Source of the DNA: Pseudomonas sp. GL-B-19 | Lineage (GTDB): Bacteria > Pseudomonadota > Gammaproteobacteria > Pseudomonadales > Pseudomonadaceae | Length of the DNA stretch: 64,000 nt | Direction of reading: 5' to 3' | Assembly (NCBI RefSeq): GCF_019956415.1 | Contig: NZ_JAHBDK010000075.1 | Location: 1-64,000, forward strand | In this document: piece after piece, positions 7,749 through 16,460 of the stretch | Layout: each line of letters starts with the position of its first letter | How positions within the stretch are numbered: position 1 is the first letter of the stretch | Notes under the pieces: generated by a model | Seen by the model: only the letters and a program-made list of their open reading frames with translations | The model's database searches: none | What the model was told of the DNA's origin: nothing | Made by a program: the position numbers and the translations under genes

Positions 7749-8465
7749 TCAATTCTTGTCAGGAGTGAAACGCCCCGCTTCATCCAGTTGCATCTGTTTA
7801 CGCCAGATCCGTAACAGGTCGCTGCGTCGCCCCGGATAACGCTCGCCCTGCTCATTGGCGGCCGAAATCCGGTCGGTACGAAAGGTGCGATAGGCACTGC
7901 GCAATTCGCACCAGGCGACGATGATCCGCACTTCATTGAGAAAGCCCAACGCCAGTGGCCAGATCAGCCGTTGGCTGGGCACCTTGTTGGCGTCTGCGTA
8001 GTCGATGTTCAGCTTGGACTGGTCGCGGATGGCTTGGCGAATCACGCTCAAAGGCACCACATTTTCCGGATAGCCATAACCGGGCGGCCCCGGTAGCACC
8101 GTCGGGTTGCGCAACGCGTCCTGGGCTTCAGGGGCCAAAACGGCGGCAATCTTGGCCAATGCGTTGGCCGCCGCTTTGCTCAACACCTCGTCGCCGCGCT
8201 GATCGACGTAGCGCAAACCAAGGACGATGGCTTCGGTCTCGTCGGCATTGAGCATCAAGGGCGGTAGAAACAGACCGCTGCGCAGCACATAACCGACCCC
8301 TGCTTCACCGAAGATCGGTGCGCCGAGCGCGGTCAGCTCGGCGATGTCGCGGTACAGCGTGCGCTCGGAAATTTCCAGTTCACTGGCAAGCGTTGCAGCC
8401 GTCACCGGACGACTCTTGCCCCGCAGCACTTGCAACAACGTGAGTAAACGAGTTGTACGCGACAC
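7749..8465 (-). CDS. YafY-type transcriptional regulator with HTH and WYL domains
   Basis: This is a 238-residue DNA-binding regulator. The N-terminal winged helix (residues ~4-60) contains TLASELEISERTLYRDIAEL, the recognition-helix pattern of the HTH_11/DeoR-like YafY family. The C-terminal part is a WYL-type ligand-sensing domain, with WPLALGFLNEVRIIVAWCEL and a run of basic residues YRTFRTDRI. The start is GTG at 8465, with no strong ribosome site. It is divergent from the aldo/keto reductase at 8668. A 14-bp dyad in the shared region is a candidate operator, so it probably controls that gene and itself. Confidence 0.88.
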   Translation of the reverse strand: MSRTTRLLTLLQVLRGKSRPVTAATLASELEISERTLYRDIAELTALGAPIFGEAGVGYVLRSGLFLPPLMLNADETEAIVLGLRYVDQRGDEVLSKAAANALAKIAAVLAPEAQDALRNPTVLPGPPGYGYPENVVPLSVIRQAIRDQSKLNIDYADANKVPSQRLIWPLALGFLNEVRIIVAWCELRSAYRTFRTDRISAANEQGERYPGRRSDLLRIWRKQMQLDEAGRFTPDKN

Positions 8466-8579
8466 GATGGGCAGGCTCTGTCTGAAAAAGTTGTCGGAGC
8501 TTAGCAGAGGCCCCTGTCAGAAAGTGACAGCAGCGAAAGGTCCGATGGTCACCTGATTGGCCTGTGAGGGAAAAGCTTA

Positions 8580-8628
8580 TTGACTGCAAAAATTATAGGT
8601 ATCATATTTAATACATGTCGCAAGACAT
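8580..8628 (+). promoter_or_regulatory. Candidate sigma-70 promoter and operator for the aldo/keto reductase
   Basis: TTGACT at 8580-8585 and CATATT at 8603-8608 are spaced by 17 bases and give a good sigma-70-type promoter in an AT-rich patch. ATGTC-GCAA-GACAT at 8615-8628 is a perfect 5+5 bp dyad overlapping the expected start of transcription, suited to a repressor. The divergent WYL regulator is the obvious candidate to bind it. Confidence 0.5.
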
Positions 8629-8667
8629 TTAAATTCAATCCCGGCGTCTTCCCTCAGGAGTCACCCC

Positions 8668-9720
8668 ATGCATTACAAAGTGTTCGGCCGCAAAACCGGC
8701 TTGCGGGTTTCGGAACTGGCGCTGGGCGCCGGCAATTTCGGCACGGGTTGGGGGCATGGCGCCGAGCGAGACGAAGCCAAGCGCATTTTCGATGGCTACC
8801 TGGAGGCCGGTGGCAACTTCATCGACACCGCCAATGGCTATCAGGCCGGCCAGTCGGAAGCGATGCTCAGTGAGTTCATTGCCGCCGAACGTGACCGGTT
8901 AGTGATCGCGACCAAATTCACTATGGGGACTACGCCCGCCGCCGGCATTTCCCACACTGGCAACAGCCGCAAGAACATGGTGCGTGCCGTCGAGGAAAGC
9001 CTGAAACGGTTGAACACCGACCATATCGACTTGTTCTGGGCGCACGTCAGCGATGGCGTGACGCCCATGGAAGAGATCCTTCGTGGCTTCGACGACCTGG
9101 TGCGTGCCGGCAAGATTCACTACGCAGGCCTGTCGAACTTCCCGGCCTGGCGCATCGCCCGCGCCGACGTACTGGCTGAAGTGCGCGGTTTTGCGCCGAT
9201 AGTCGCGATTCAGACCGAATACAGCCTGGCCGAGCGCACCGCTGAGCGGGAATTGTTGCCGATGGCAGAAGCGCTGGGGCTGGCCGCCACGTTGTGGTCA
9301 CCGCTGGGCGGCGGTTTTCTCACCGGCAAATACCGCACCAATGATGAGAACAACCGCGCAGCGAAACTCGGCATGCTGATTCACAGCGAAAAAAGCGCCC
9401 ACGAAACCGCCCTGCTCGACACCTTGCTCGCGTTGGCAGCGGAGCTTGAAACCACGCCGACCCACGTGGCCATTGCCTGGTTGCGGGAAAAAGCCAAGCG
9501 CTCAACAACGGCGCTGATTCCGATTCTGGGTTCGCGCACCCGTGAACAATTGGACGCGACGCTGGGGGCTTTGGCCGTGCAGATGAGTGCGGAGCAGTTG
9601 TCGCGACTCGATGGGGTAAGCGATGTGGCCAAGGGTGTTCCACATGAAATGATTGCCGGATCGGTGGCGCGGTATACCGGGGCGCAAACCCTCGACCTGC
9701 CCATCATCCCGGCGGCCTGA
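8668..9720 (+). CDS. Aldo/keto reductase
   Basis: This is a 350-residue NADPH-dependent oxidoreductase with a TIM barrel. The catalytic tetrad of the superfamily is visible: Asp and Tyr in NFIDTANGYQ (residues ~51-60), Lys in VIATKFT (~82), and His in DLFWAHVSD (~127). The cofactor end shows IPILGSRTREQLDATLGAL near residue 290. A strong site, CAGGAG, precedes the ATG. The gene is divergent from the WYL regulator and followed 43 bases after its stop by the convergent aldehyde dehydrogenase. The physiological aldehyde or ketone substrate is unknown; a detoxification role is plausible. Confidence 0.92.
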   Translation: MHYKVFGRKTGLRVSELALGAGNFGTGWGHGAERDEAKRIFDGYLEAGGNFIDTANGYQAGQSEAMLSEFIAAERDRLVIATKFTMGTTPAAGISHTGNSRKNMVRAVEESLKRLNTDHIDLFWAHVSDGVTPMEEILRGFDDLVRAGKIHYAGLSNFPAWRIARADVLAEVRGFAPIVAIQTEYSLAERTAERELLPMAEALGLAATLWSPLGGGFLTGKYRTNDENNRAAKLGMLIHSEKSAHETALLDTLLALAAELETTPTHVAIAWLREKAKRSTTALIPILGSRTREQLDATLGALAVQMSAEQLSRLDGVSDVAKGVPHEMIAGSVARYTGAQTLDLPIIPAA

Positions 9721-9763
9721 CACCCATCCGCGTCGAACTTTCCCGGGCGGTGGACTACCGCCC

Positions 9764-11149
9764 CTATGGCATCAGCTTGTTGACGATCACTCGTTCAACC
9801 CTGTGTTTGTCATAAGGCGGATAGCGAACGCCAGGGTCGATCGCAGTGCTGTGATGAAGCACGCCACGCGCATTGGTAAAGGCCTCGAATCCCCAGCGCC
9901 CGTGATACTTGCCCATGCCGGAATTACCCACCCCGCCGAATGGAAGCTCGGGAAACAGCGGATGGATCGCGCAGTCATTGACCTCCGCGTCGCCGGAGCG
10001 CGTGAATGCCAAAATCTCGTTCACTACGTCATCGTCCTCGGCAAATATGTACACGCCGAGGGGGCTCGGTCGGTCGATGATCCACTGGATAACGGCGTCG
10101 ATCGATTCAATCTCAAGCACCGGCAGGATCGGGCCGAAGACCTCTTCCTGCATGATTGGCGAATCCACCGCAACATCGACCAGCACCGTCGGCGCGATGT
10201 ACAGCTCGTCCGGGTCGGTCTGGCCGCCGGCGACGGCCGTACCGCTGCCGAGCAACGCCGCCAGACGATCAAAGTTGCGACGGTTGATCACGCGCCCGTA
10301 GTCTGGACTCTGCTTCGGATCATCGCCATAGAACTCGCGGATCGTGTCCTTCATGTGCTGCACGAATTCGTCCTTGACTTGCGGCCAAACCAGCACATGA
10401 TCGGGCGCGGTGCAGATGTGGCCGGAGTTGGCAAAGCGCCCGTAGGCGATACGCCGTGCTGCGACCTTCAGATTGGCTGATGAATGGACGATGGTCGGGT
10501 TTTTGCCACCCAGTTCGAGCACGCAGGGGGTCAGGTTATTCGCGGCGGCCTGATGCACGATCTTGCCAACCGATGGACTGCCGGTGAAGAAAATCATGTC
10601 CCACTGCTGTGCCAGCAAGGCGGTGGTCTCGGGGACAACTCCCTCTACAACCGCGACTATGCGCGGATCAAAATACTTGGGTACCAGGCGCGCCACAGCA
10701 CTGGCACAGTGAGCCGCAACCTCTGAGGGTTTGAGCACCGCCGTGTTGCCGGCGGCCAGCGCTGCCACCAAAGGCCCGAAGAGCAACATGAGCGGTTCAT
10801 TCCACGCACCGATGATCAGCGCAACGCCCAGCGGATCGCGATGTACGCGAATGTAGCCAGGCTCGAACACCACTGGCATCGGCTCGTGCAGCGGCTTCAT
10901 CCATGACTCGACATGCTCAAGGGCGTAGGCCGCCTCCTTCGCACAGTAGTTCACGTCCATCAGGTCGGCATCGTTGACATTGCGGCGCAGGTCCTTCCAG
11001 AGTGCGTCGCACAGTTCGTCATGATGGTCGGTGAACAAAGCCTTGACCGCTTCAAGCTGGGTCTTGCGCCACGCCAGCGAGCGCGTATGGCCCTCGAGGA
11101 AGTAAGCACGCTGGTTAGCGACAAGCGATGAATAATCCGGAATCGACAT
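9764..11149 (-). CDS. Aldehyde dehydrogenase family protein
   Basis: This is a 461-residue NAD(P)-dependent aldehyde dehydrogenase of the short, membrane-type/coniferyl-aldehyde group (ALDH3-like). The cofactor region GAWNEPLMLLFGPLVAALAAG (residues ~113-133) gives PW/N-type binding, with KPSEVA following. The general base is Glu in LELGGKNP (~210), and the catalytic Cys is in SGHICTAPD (~245). The C-terminal FGGVGNSGMGKYHG is the usual ALDH3 ending. It is the third gene of a GMC oxidoreductase, Rieske protein, ALDH operon. An alcohol-to-aldehyde-to-acid oxidation sequence would make sense (inference). The ATG at 11149 follows GGGAG. Confidence 0.93.
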   Translation of the reverse strand: MSIPDYSSLVANQRAYFLEGHTRSLAWRKTQLEAVKALFTDHHDELCDALWKDLRRNVNDADLMDVNYCAKEAAYALEHVESWMKPLHEPMPVVFEPGYIRVHRDPLGVALIIGAWNEPLMLLFGPLVAALAAGNTAVLKPSEVAAHCASAVARLVPKYFDPRIVAVVEGVVPETTALLAQQWDMIFFTGSPSVGKIVHQAAANNLTPCVLELGGKNPTIVHSSANLKVAARRIAYGRFANSGHICTAPDHVLVWPQVKDEFVQHMKDTIREFYGDDPKQSPDYGRVINRRNFDRLAALLGSGTAVAGGQTDPDELYIAPTVLVDVAVDSPIMQEEVFGPILPVLEIESIDAVIQWIIDRPSPLGVYIFAEDDDVVNEILAFTRSGDAEVNDCAIHPLFPELPFGGVGNSGMGKYHGRWGFEAFTNARGVLHHSTAIDPGVRYPPYDKHRVERVIVNKLMP

Positions 11150-11220
11150 GGTGAAATTACTCCCTGGAATGTGGCGCGCGATGCTTGTCGCTGGCGCCTG
11201 TCTCCAATGATCGACCGCGC

Positions 11221-11547
11221 TCAGATGCGCACTGCAATTTCGCCATTCTGCTCGCGGACTTCGTAAGTGGGCAGCGTCAACGTCGAAGGTCCGCGCTGTA
11301 CCGCGCCAGTGGTGATATCGAACTGGGAGCCGTCACACGGGCACATAAGCGTTGTGCCGGTCAGGACACCTGCCGACAGCTGGCAGCCGTCGTGCGGGCA
11401 CATGTCGTCAAAGGCGAACAGTTGTGAGCCGATACGGGCGACGGATACGCGCATCTTTCGATCTTCCAGGTAGAACGGGGTGACCAACTGGCCAGTCAAT
11501 CGGGAAGACGGGCCCAATGGGCGGTAGTAGACCTTCGAGCTCGGCAT
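11221..11547 (-). CDS. Rieske-type [2Fe-2S] ferredoxin-like protein with an altered ligand motif
   Basis: This is a 108-residue single-domain Rieske-fold protein. The first ligand box is intact (CPHDGC near residue 50). The second reads CPCDGSQFD near residue 69, where the family needs C-x-x-H. The histidine ligand position is therefore Asp (codon GAC, one base from CAC). The surrounding fold (LFAFDDMCPHDGCQLSAG, then TLMCPCDGSQFDITTGAV) is otherwise well kept. AGGAG precedes the ATG. It lies between a GMC oxidoreductase and an aldehyde dehydrogenase and could be their electron carrier, but with this change the cluster may have altered potential or may not assemble. Confidence 0.85.
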   Translation of the reverse strand: MPSSKVYYRPLGPSSRLTGQLVTPFYLEDRKMRVSVARIGSQLFAFDDMCPHDGCQLSAGVLTGTTLMCPCDGSQFDITTGAVQRGPSTLTLPTYEVREQNGEIAVRI

Positions 11548-11575
11548 GTTCGGCTCCTGTGCGTGAACCTTCGAT

Positions 11576-13312
11576 TCAGTACGGAAACTCCGGGATCACT
11601 TCATAATCGGGCTTGTCGAACCGCAATGCTCCAGGCGCCTGCGCCGGCACGGCGGGTTTGCGCGGCATGATGGGGGTCAGGCGCTGGTAGCCGGAGCCGA
11701 GCGACGGTCGCGGATCGGCGTCGCCCTTGTTCGGCCAGAACGACATGGCCCGTTCCGCCAGCGCCAGAATAGTGAGCGACGGATTGACCCCCGGATTGGC
11801 GGGCAGGACGCTACCGTCCATGACGTGCAAGCCCTCGTGGCCGAAAACGCGTTGATAGGGGTCGACCACGCCCCTGTCGTTCGAGGCGCCGATCGGAATG
11901 CCACCAATGAAGTGTGCCGATGCCGTCCGATTGATGACCTCGAAGTCCAGCGCTGCCTCGCGTCCGCCCATCTTGGCGGCGAGACGTTTTGCAAACTCGT
12001 CGGCCGTCGCGATGTGCGTGGGGGGTGCAGCGCCAGCACCATGACGGCTGCGCAGGATGCCGTCCTTGAAGTACAGGTCGATTGAATTGTCAGAGGTCTG
12101 CATGCACAACAGGGTGAGCGAACGCTCCGACCAGTGCCGCGCATCGAACGTCTGTCCGAGCGTCTGAAGCGGGTGCTCCACCAAGTGCTTGAGCCATGTT
12201 TCAGTCGGATGATTTTGTGGGCCGGAAGCATAGTAGGTGGTGGCGAGCGTAAGGAGGTCGCTGCCCACGCCATAGGAGACCGGCTCGATGCTGGTATTCG
12301 CGTCCGGCCAGACACCGGAAGTGATGGCGACGCTGCCTGGGGTAATGATGAAACGGTCTGGATCCTTCTTCCAGTCACGGTAGGGACGGGTGACTAAAAT
12401 GAGGGCCTCGGAATTGGTCCGGGCCAGCTTGCCGAGTTGATCCGACAGGCCGGTCAGCTTGTCGGCATCGCGCATATGGTGCAGCAGCCGTGCCGAGCCA
12501 TAAGCGTGTGCGGAGACCACGACCTGTCGGGCGGTGTAACGATGACGGTCGATGTGTGCAACGCGCTGCATCCAGCCCGGGTGGGTGGTGAGCACTTCAT
12601 ATCCGCCGCCAGCGACTGGCGTCAGTTCCGTGACTTCGTGCAGATCATGGATGACACAGCCGTTCTTTTCCGCGAGGTAAAGGTAGTTTTCCGTCAGCTT
12701 GTTCTTGGCCCCGCGGCCGCAGCCGATCATGCAATTGCCGCAGTTCACGCAACCGGTGCGGCGTGGTCCGGCGCCGCCGAAATAAGGATCGTCGACCTCA
12801 ATGCCGGGGGTGCCGAAGAAGGTCGCGACAGGCGCCTTGTTATAGGTATGACCATGGCCCATATCGGTGGCCACTTCGCGCATCAGCCGGTCCTTGTCGC
12901 TGTCCATGTAGGGGACGCGGTTCACACCCATCATGCGCTGGGCCTGATCGAAGTACGCCGGCATTTCGTCGTACCAGTCGGTGATGTAGGACCACTCTGG
13001 AGCGGCGAAAAACTTCTTCGGCGGCACGTAGAGCGTGCTGCCGTATACGTGCGAGCCGCCGCCGACTCCGGCGCCGTGAAGAACCAGCACGTCGTCGAGG
13101 AACGTCAGACGCTGTAAACCATACATTTGGGCTTCAGGCTGCCAGAGGTAATTACGGACATCCCAGTTGGTCTTGGGGATCGCGCTATCAGGCCAGCGTC
13201 GTCCTGCCTCCATGACGCCGACCCGGTAGCCTTTTTCGGTCGCGCGCAAAGCGGCAACGCTGCCGCCGAACCCGGAACCGATCACAATCAAGTCGTAGTC
13301 GAAATCAGACAT
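11576..13312 (-). CDS. GMC-family FAD oxidoreductase, cholesterol-oxidase-like
   Basis: This is a 578-residue flavoprotein. The N-terminal dinucleotide fold reads DLIVIGSGFGGSVAAL (residues 8-23), and a second FAD contact is LHGAGVGGGSHVYGS near residue 80. A cysteine-rich insert CVNCGNCMIGCGRGAKN at about residue 188 is characteristic of the cholesterol oxidase-like branch and might hold an iron-sulfur cluster or structural metal. The C-terminal GMC signature is VMDGSVLPANPGVNPSLTIL, with HFIGG before it. It probably oxidises a bulky primary or secondary alcohol. It is first in the operon with the Rieske protein and ALDH. The spacing to Rieske is 28 bases. No signal peptide is seen. The true substrate is unknown. 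Confidence 0.9.
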   Translation of the reverse strand: MSDFDYDLIVIGSGFGGSVAALRATEKGYRVGVMEAGRRWPDSAIPKTNWDVRNYLWQPEAQMYGLQRLTFLDDVLVLHGAGVGGGSHVYGSTLYVPPKKFFAAPEWSYITDWYDEMPAYFDQAQRMMGVNRVPYMDSDKDRLMREVATDMGHGHTYNKAPVATFFGTPGIEVDDPYFGGAGPRRTGCVNCGNCMIGCGRGAKNKLTENYLYLAEKNGCVIHDLHEVTELTPVAGGGYEVLTTHPGWMQRVAHIDRHRYTARQVVVSAHAYGSARLLHHMRDADKLTGLSDQLGKLARTNSEALILVTRPYRDWKKDPDRFIITPGSVAITSGVWPDANTSIEPVSYGVGSDLLTLATTYYASGPQNHPTETWLKHLVEHPLQTLGQTFDARHWSERSLTLLCMQTSDNSIDLYFKDGILRSRHGAGAAPPTHIATADEFAKRLAAKMGGREAALDFEVINRTASAHFIGGIPIGASNDRGVVDPYQRVFGHEGLHVMDGSVLPANPGVNPSLTILALAERAMSFWPNKGDADPRPSLGSGYQRLTPIMPRKPAVPAQAPGALRFDKPDYEVIPEFPY

Positions 13313-13391
13313 GTCAGCACCTCATTCGGGCCTGATCATTGAGCTTAGACTTGATTGAGTGAATGGGTTAAACCAACTGAAAAGAACGCGC

Positions 13392-14351
13392 TTAGCGGTC
13401 GACTTTGTGCCTGGCCGCATACAAACACAGCATTTCCATCGCCAATGTCGCCGCCGCCAGTGAGGTAATGTCCGCGTGATCATAGGCCGGCGCAACTTCG
13501 ACCACGTCCATGCCCACCAGATTGATCCCGCGTAATCCGCCCAGAATCTCCAGCGCCTGCACGGTGCTCAAGCCACCACACACCGGCGTCCCCGTGCCTG
13601 GGGCGAAAGCCGGGTCGAGGCAATCGATATCGAACGTCAGGTACACCGGGTTATCCCCTACCCTCGCCCGGATCGCTTCAACAATCGCCTCACAGCCTTG
13701 GCGATGCACCTGACGCGCATCCAACACCTGAAAGCCCTGGTGATCATCATTGGTGGTGCGCAAACCGATCTGCACCGAACGCGACGGATCCACCAACCCT
13801 TCCCTGGCCGCATGCCAGAACATGGTGCCGTGGTCGACCCGCTTGCCGTCCTCATCCGGCCAGGTGTCGCTGTGGGCGTCGAAGTGGATCAGCGACAACG
13901 GGCCATGTTTACGCGCATGGGCCTTGAGCAGCGGGTAAGTAATGAAGTGATCGCCGCCGAAGGTCAGCATGGCGCTGCCGCTGCTCAGAATGTGTTCGGC
14001 GTGGGCTTCGATGCTTTCTGGAATCGTGTGCGGTGAACCGTAATCGAAGTCGCAGTCGCCATAGTCAATGACGGCCAAGTGATCGAACGGATCAAAGGTC
14101 CACGGCCAGTGGCGTTCCCAGGCAATCCCGGTGGACGCGGCGCGAATCCCGCGCGGCCCGAAACGTGCGCCGGGGCGGTTGCTGGTGGCGGTGTCGAACG
14201 GGACACCGCTGACCGCGACGTCGACACCACGCAAGTCGCGGCTGTAGCGACGGCGCATGAAACTGGTGATGCCGGCGTAGGTACTTTCAGCGGCAGTGCC
14301 ATAGAGGCTGTCGCGGGTCATGGCTTGATCGTTTTGCATAGGGACGTCCAT
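13392..14351 (-). CDS. speB: Agmatinase (ureohydrolase family)
   Basis: This 319-residue Mn-dependent ureohydrolase hydrolyses agmatine to putrescine and urea. The metal motifs are complete: GGDHF at residues 132-136, DAHSD at 158-162 and DIDCLDP at 241-247. Sequence such as GVPFDTATSNRPGARFGPR and VGMDVVEVAPAYDHADIT is closer to E. coli SpeB than to guanidinobutyrase. The ATG at 14351 has an excellent site (AAAGGAG). It lies 16 bases downstream of a polyamine-type binding protein, and a LysR regulator is divergent from both, so the three probably work in agmatine or polyamine uptake and use. A related guanidino-acid substrate cannot be excluded. Confidence 0.88.
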   Translation of the reverse strand: MDVPMQNDQAMTRDSLYGTAAESTYAGITSFMRRRYSRDLRGVDVAVSGVPFDTATSNRPGARFGPRGIRAASTGIAWERHWPWTFDPFDHLAVIDYGDCDFDYGSPHTIPESIEAHAEHILSSGSAMLTFGGDHFITYPLLKAHARKHGPLSLIHFDAHSDTWPDEDGKRVDHGTMFWHAAREGLVDPSRSVQIGLRTTNDDHQGFQVLDARQVHRQGCEAIVEAIRARVGDNPVYLTFDIDCLDPAFAPGTGTPVCGGLSTVQALEILGGLRGINLVGMDVVEVAPAYDHADITSLAAATLAMEMLCLYAARHKVDR

Positions 14352-14367
14352 GGTGATCTCCTTTTTG

Positions 14368-15459
14368 TTATTGGCGGCTACGGAAGGTGGTCCACAGGCG
14401 AGTGCGCTGGCGCAGATCCTTGAGGTTCATGCTTTGGTCGGCGTACAGGCGTTCGCGCACATCGGGCAGTGGAAAGATGTCCGGGTCGGTGCGCACGGCT
14501 TCATCCACCAGCGGGGTTGCCGCCTGGTTGGCCGTGGCGAAAAACAGTGTGTTGGTCAGCGCCGCGACGGATTCGGGGCGCAACATGAACTCGATAAAGG
14601 CCCGGGCTTCTTCGGGGTGCGGCGCATCCTTGGGGATCGCCAGGTTGTCCTGCCAGACCAGCGTGCCCTCCTTGGGAATCCGGTACGCCACCTCAAACGG
14701 CTTGTTGGCCTTGCGTGCCTGATCGGCGGCCATGCTGGCGTCACCGTTGTAGGTCAGCGCCAGGCACACGCTGCCATTGGCCAGATCGCTGATCTGCCGC
14801 CCGGTGGCGACGTACAGCACATTGGGCTGCAACTGATGCAACAACGCCTCGGCGGCGGTCAGATCGGCCTTGTCGGTGCTGTAGGGATCTTTGCCCAGAT
14901 AGTGCAGCGCCAGGCCGATGACTTCTTGCGGCGAATCGAGAATCGCGATGCCGCAGTCTTTCAACTTACTGGCGTATTCCGGTTTGAATAGCAGATCGAG
15001 GCTGTTAAGTGGCACATTCGGCAGGCGTTTTTGCACCGCTTCGACGTTCATTCCTAAACCCAGCGTGCCCCAGGTATACGGCACGCCATAACGATTGCCG
15101 GGATCGACGGCGGCCAGTTTTTCCAACAGATCCGGGTCAAGGTTGGCGTAACCCTTGAGCCCTTCGTGGGGGATTTCCTTCAGCGCGCCGGCTGCCAGAC
15201 CACGGGCCAGGACACTGGACGACGGCACCACGACGTCATAACCGCTGCCGCCGGTGAGCAGTTTGGTTTCCAGCACTTCCGAAGAATCGAACGTGTCGTA
15301 GCGCACGTGAATTCCGGTTTCCTTTTCGAACTGCTGCAAGGTTTCGGGCGCCACGTAATCGGCCCAGCTATAGAGGTTAACGGTCTTTTCCTGCGCCTGA
15401 GCCGACACAGTCATGGCGAGAAACAACGCGGGGAAACACAGCTTGAACATGGGAGCCAT
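14368..15459 (-). CDS. Polyamine ABC transporter substrate-binding protein (PotD/PotF/SpuD-like)
   Basis: This is a periplasmic binding protein of about 363 residues. A Sec signal peptide (MAPMFKLCFPALFLAMTVSA, cut after AQA) precedes the mature start EKTVNLYSWADYV, the hallmark of polyamine-binding proteins. Further family regions are GSGYDVVVPSSS near residue 85 and PYTWGTLGLGMN near 140. No ATPase or permease genes of the transporter are nearby, so it either feeds a transporter encoded elsewhere or is a sensor-type orphan. It is co-oriented with agmatinase, 16 bases apart. Three in-frame starts (GTG 15468, ATG 15459, ATG 15450) lie together; I chose 15459 for its AGGTG spacing. Confidence 0.88.
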   Translation of the reverse strand: MAPMFKLCFPALFLAMTVSAQAQEKTVNLYSWADYVAPETLQQFEKETGIHVRYDTFDSSEVLETKLLTGGSGYDVVVPSSSVLARGLAAGALKEIPHEGLKGYANLDPDLLEKLAAVDPGNRYGVPYTWGTLGLGMNVEAVQKRLPNVPLNSLDLLFKPEYASKLKDCGIAILDSPQEVIGLALHYLGKDPYSTDKADLTAAEALLHQLQPNVLYVATGRQISDLANGSVCLALTYNGDASMAADQARKANKPFEVAYRIPKEGTLVWQDNLAIPKDAPHPEEARAFIEFMLRPESVAALTNTLFFATANQAATPLVDEAVRTDPDIFPLPDVRERLYADQSMNLKDLRQRTRLWTTFRSRQ

Positions 15460-15560
15460 GACGAACACCTGACCAGAGGAAGTGGTTGCAGGTTGCGCGC
15501 TCGGTTACATTGGCGAAATATCAAGTTTGTTAACCTGACTTTATCGCGGAGTAATGTTTG

Positions 15561-16460
15561 ATGCTCGGGCAACTTCACGACCTCGACCTGCAACTGCTGC
15601 GCCTGTTTGTCCGCGTGGTCGAGTGCGGCGGTTTCAGCGCGGCCCAAGGTGAGCTGGGCCTGAGCCAATCAAGCATCAGCCAGCAAATGGCCAAGCTCGA
15701 AACCCGCCTCGGCTATCGCTTGTGCAGTCGCGGCAAAGGCGGGTTCAAGATCACGCCCAAAGGCGAACAGCTGTTGACCGCGACGCGCGGGCTGTTTGAG
15801 TCCATCGAAGCGTTTCGTCATCAATCCAACGGTGTGGCGGGCAGATTGATAGGCGAAGTGCGACTGGGGCTCTCCGAAGCCCTTGATCAATCGGTGCTGC
15901 AACGGGTGGCGGACGCGATACGGCGCTTTCGTGAGCGGGACGAATCAGTGCGCATCGAACTGATCAGCGCGATGCCCGGCGAAATGGAACGCTTGCTGCT
16001 GCAGCAACGGCTGGACCTGGCCATCGGCTATTTCTCACAAGTGCAGAGCGCGTTCGACTACCGCGAACTGTTCACCGAAACCCAGCACCTTTATTGCGCC
16101 CCCGGGCATCCGCTGTTCACCGATGACGCGCCGAACGACGAAGCGCTGCAAGCCTGCGACCGGGTCGATCATCCCTACCGGTTTCTGCGCACTGACGAAC
16201 CGTTCCAGGGAAAACTGTGTTCAGCGCGCTCTGAACAAGTCGAAGGCACCCTCGCCTTCATTCTGTCCGGTAAACACGTGGGGTACTTGCCCAATCACTT
16301 TGCCCGCAGCTGGGAAGACAAAGGTTTGCTGCGCGCCGTGCGCCAGGGCGAAATGAGTTTTGAGGTCGCGTTCCATCTGGCGCGGCATCGCGCTCAGGTG
16401 CCAGGGGATGCGCAGAAAGCGTTTGAGCAGGATTTGCTTGCTGCCTTCAGCAAAACCTGA
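15561..16460 (+). CDS. LysR-family transcriptional regulator
   Basis: This is a 299-residue regulator with an N-terminal HTH (LLRLFVRVVECGGFSAAQ, then GLSQSSISQQMAKLETRLG, residues ~10-55) and a periplasmic-binding-like effector domain (IRIELISAMPGEMERLL onwards). The ATG at 15561 has GGAG nine bases upstream; the TTG one codon earlier is less likely. It is divergent from the polyamine-binding protein and agmatinase, so it probably controls them with a guanidino or polyamine inducer. The 101-base shared region holds GGTTA and TAACC arms in inverted orientation. The stop codon lies inside a repeated 18-bp sequence described separately. Confidence 0.92.
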   Translation: MLGQLHDLDLQLLRLFVRVVECGGFSAAQGELGLSQSSISQQMAKLETRLGYRLCSRGKGGFKITPKGEQLLTATRGLFESIEAFRHQSNGVAGRLIGEVRLGLSEALDQSVLQRVADAIRRFRERDESVRIELISAMPGEMERLLLQQRLDLAIGYFSQVQSAFDYRELFTETQHLYCAPGHPLFTDDAPNDEALQACDRVDHPYRFLRTDEPFQGKLCSARSEQVEGTLAFILSGKHVGYLPNHFARSWEDKGLLRAVRQGEMSFEVAFHLARHRAQVPGDAQKAFEQDLLAAFSKT

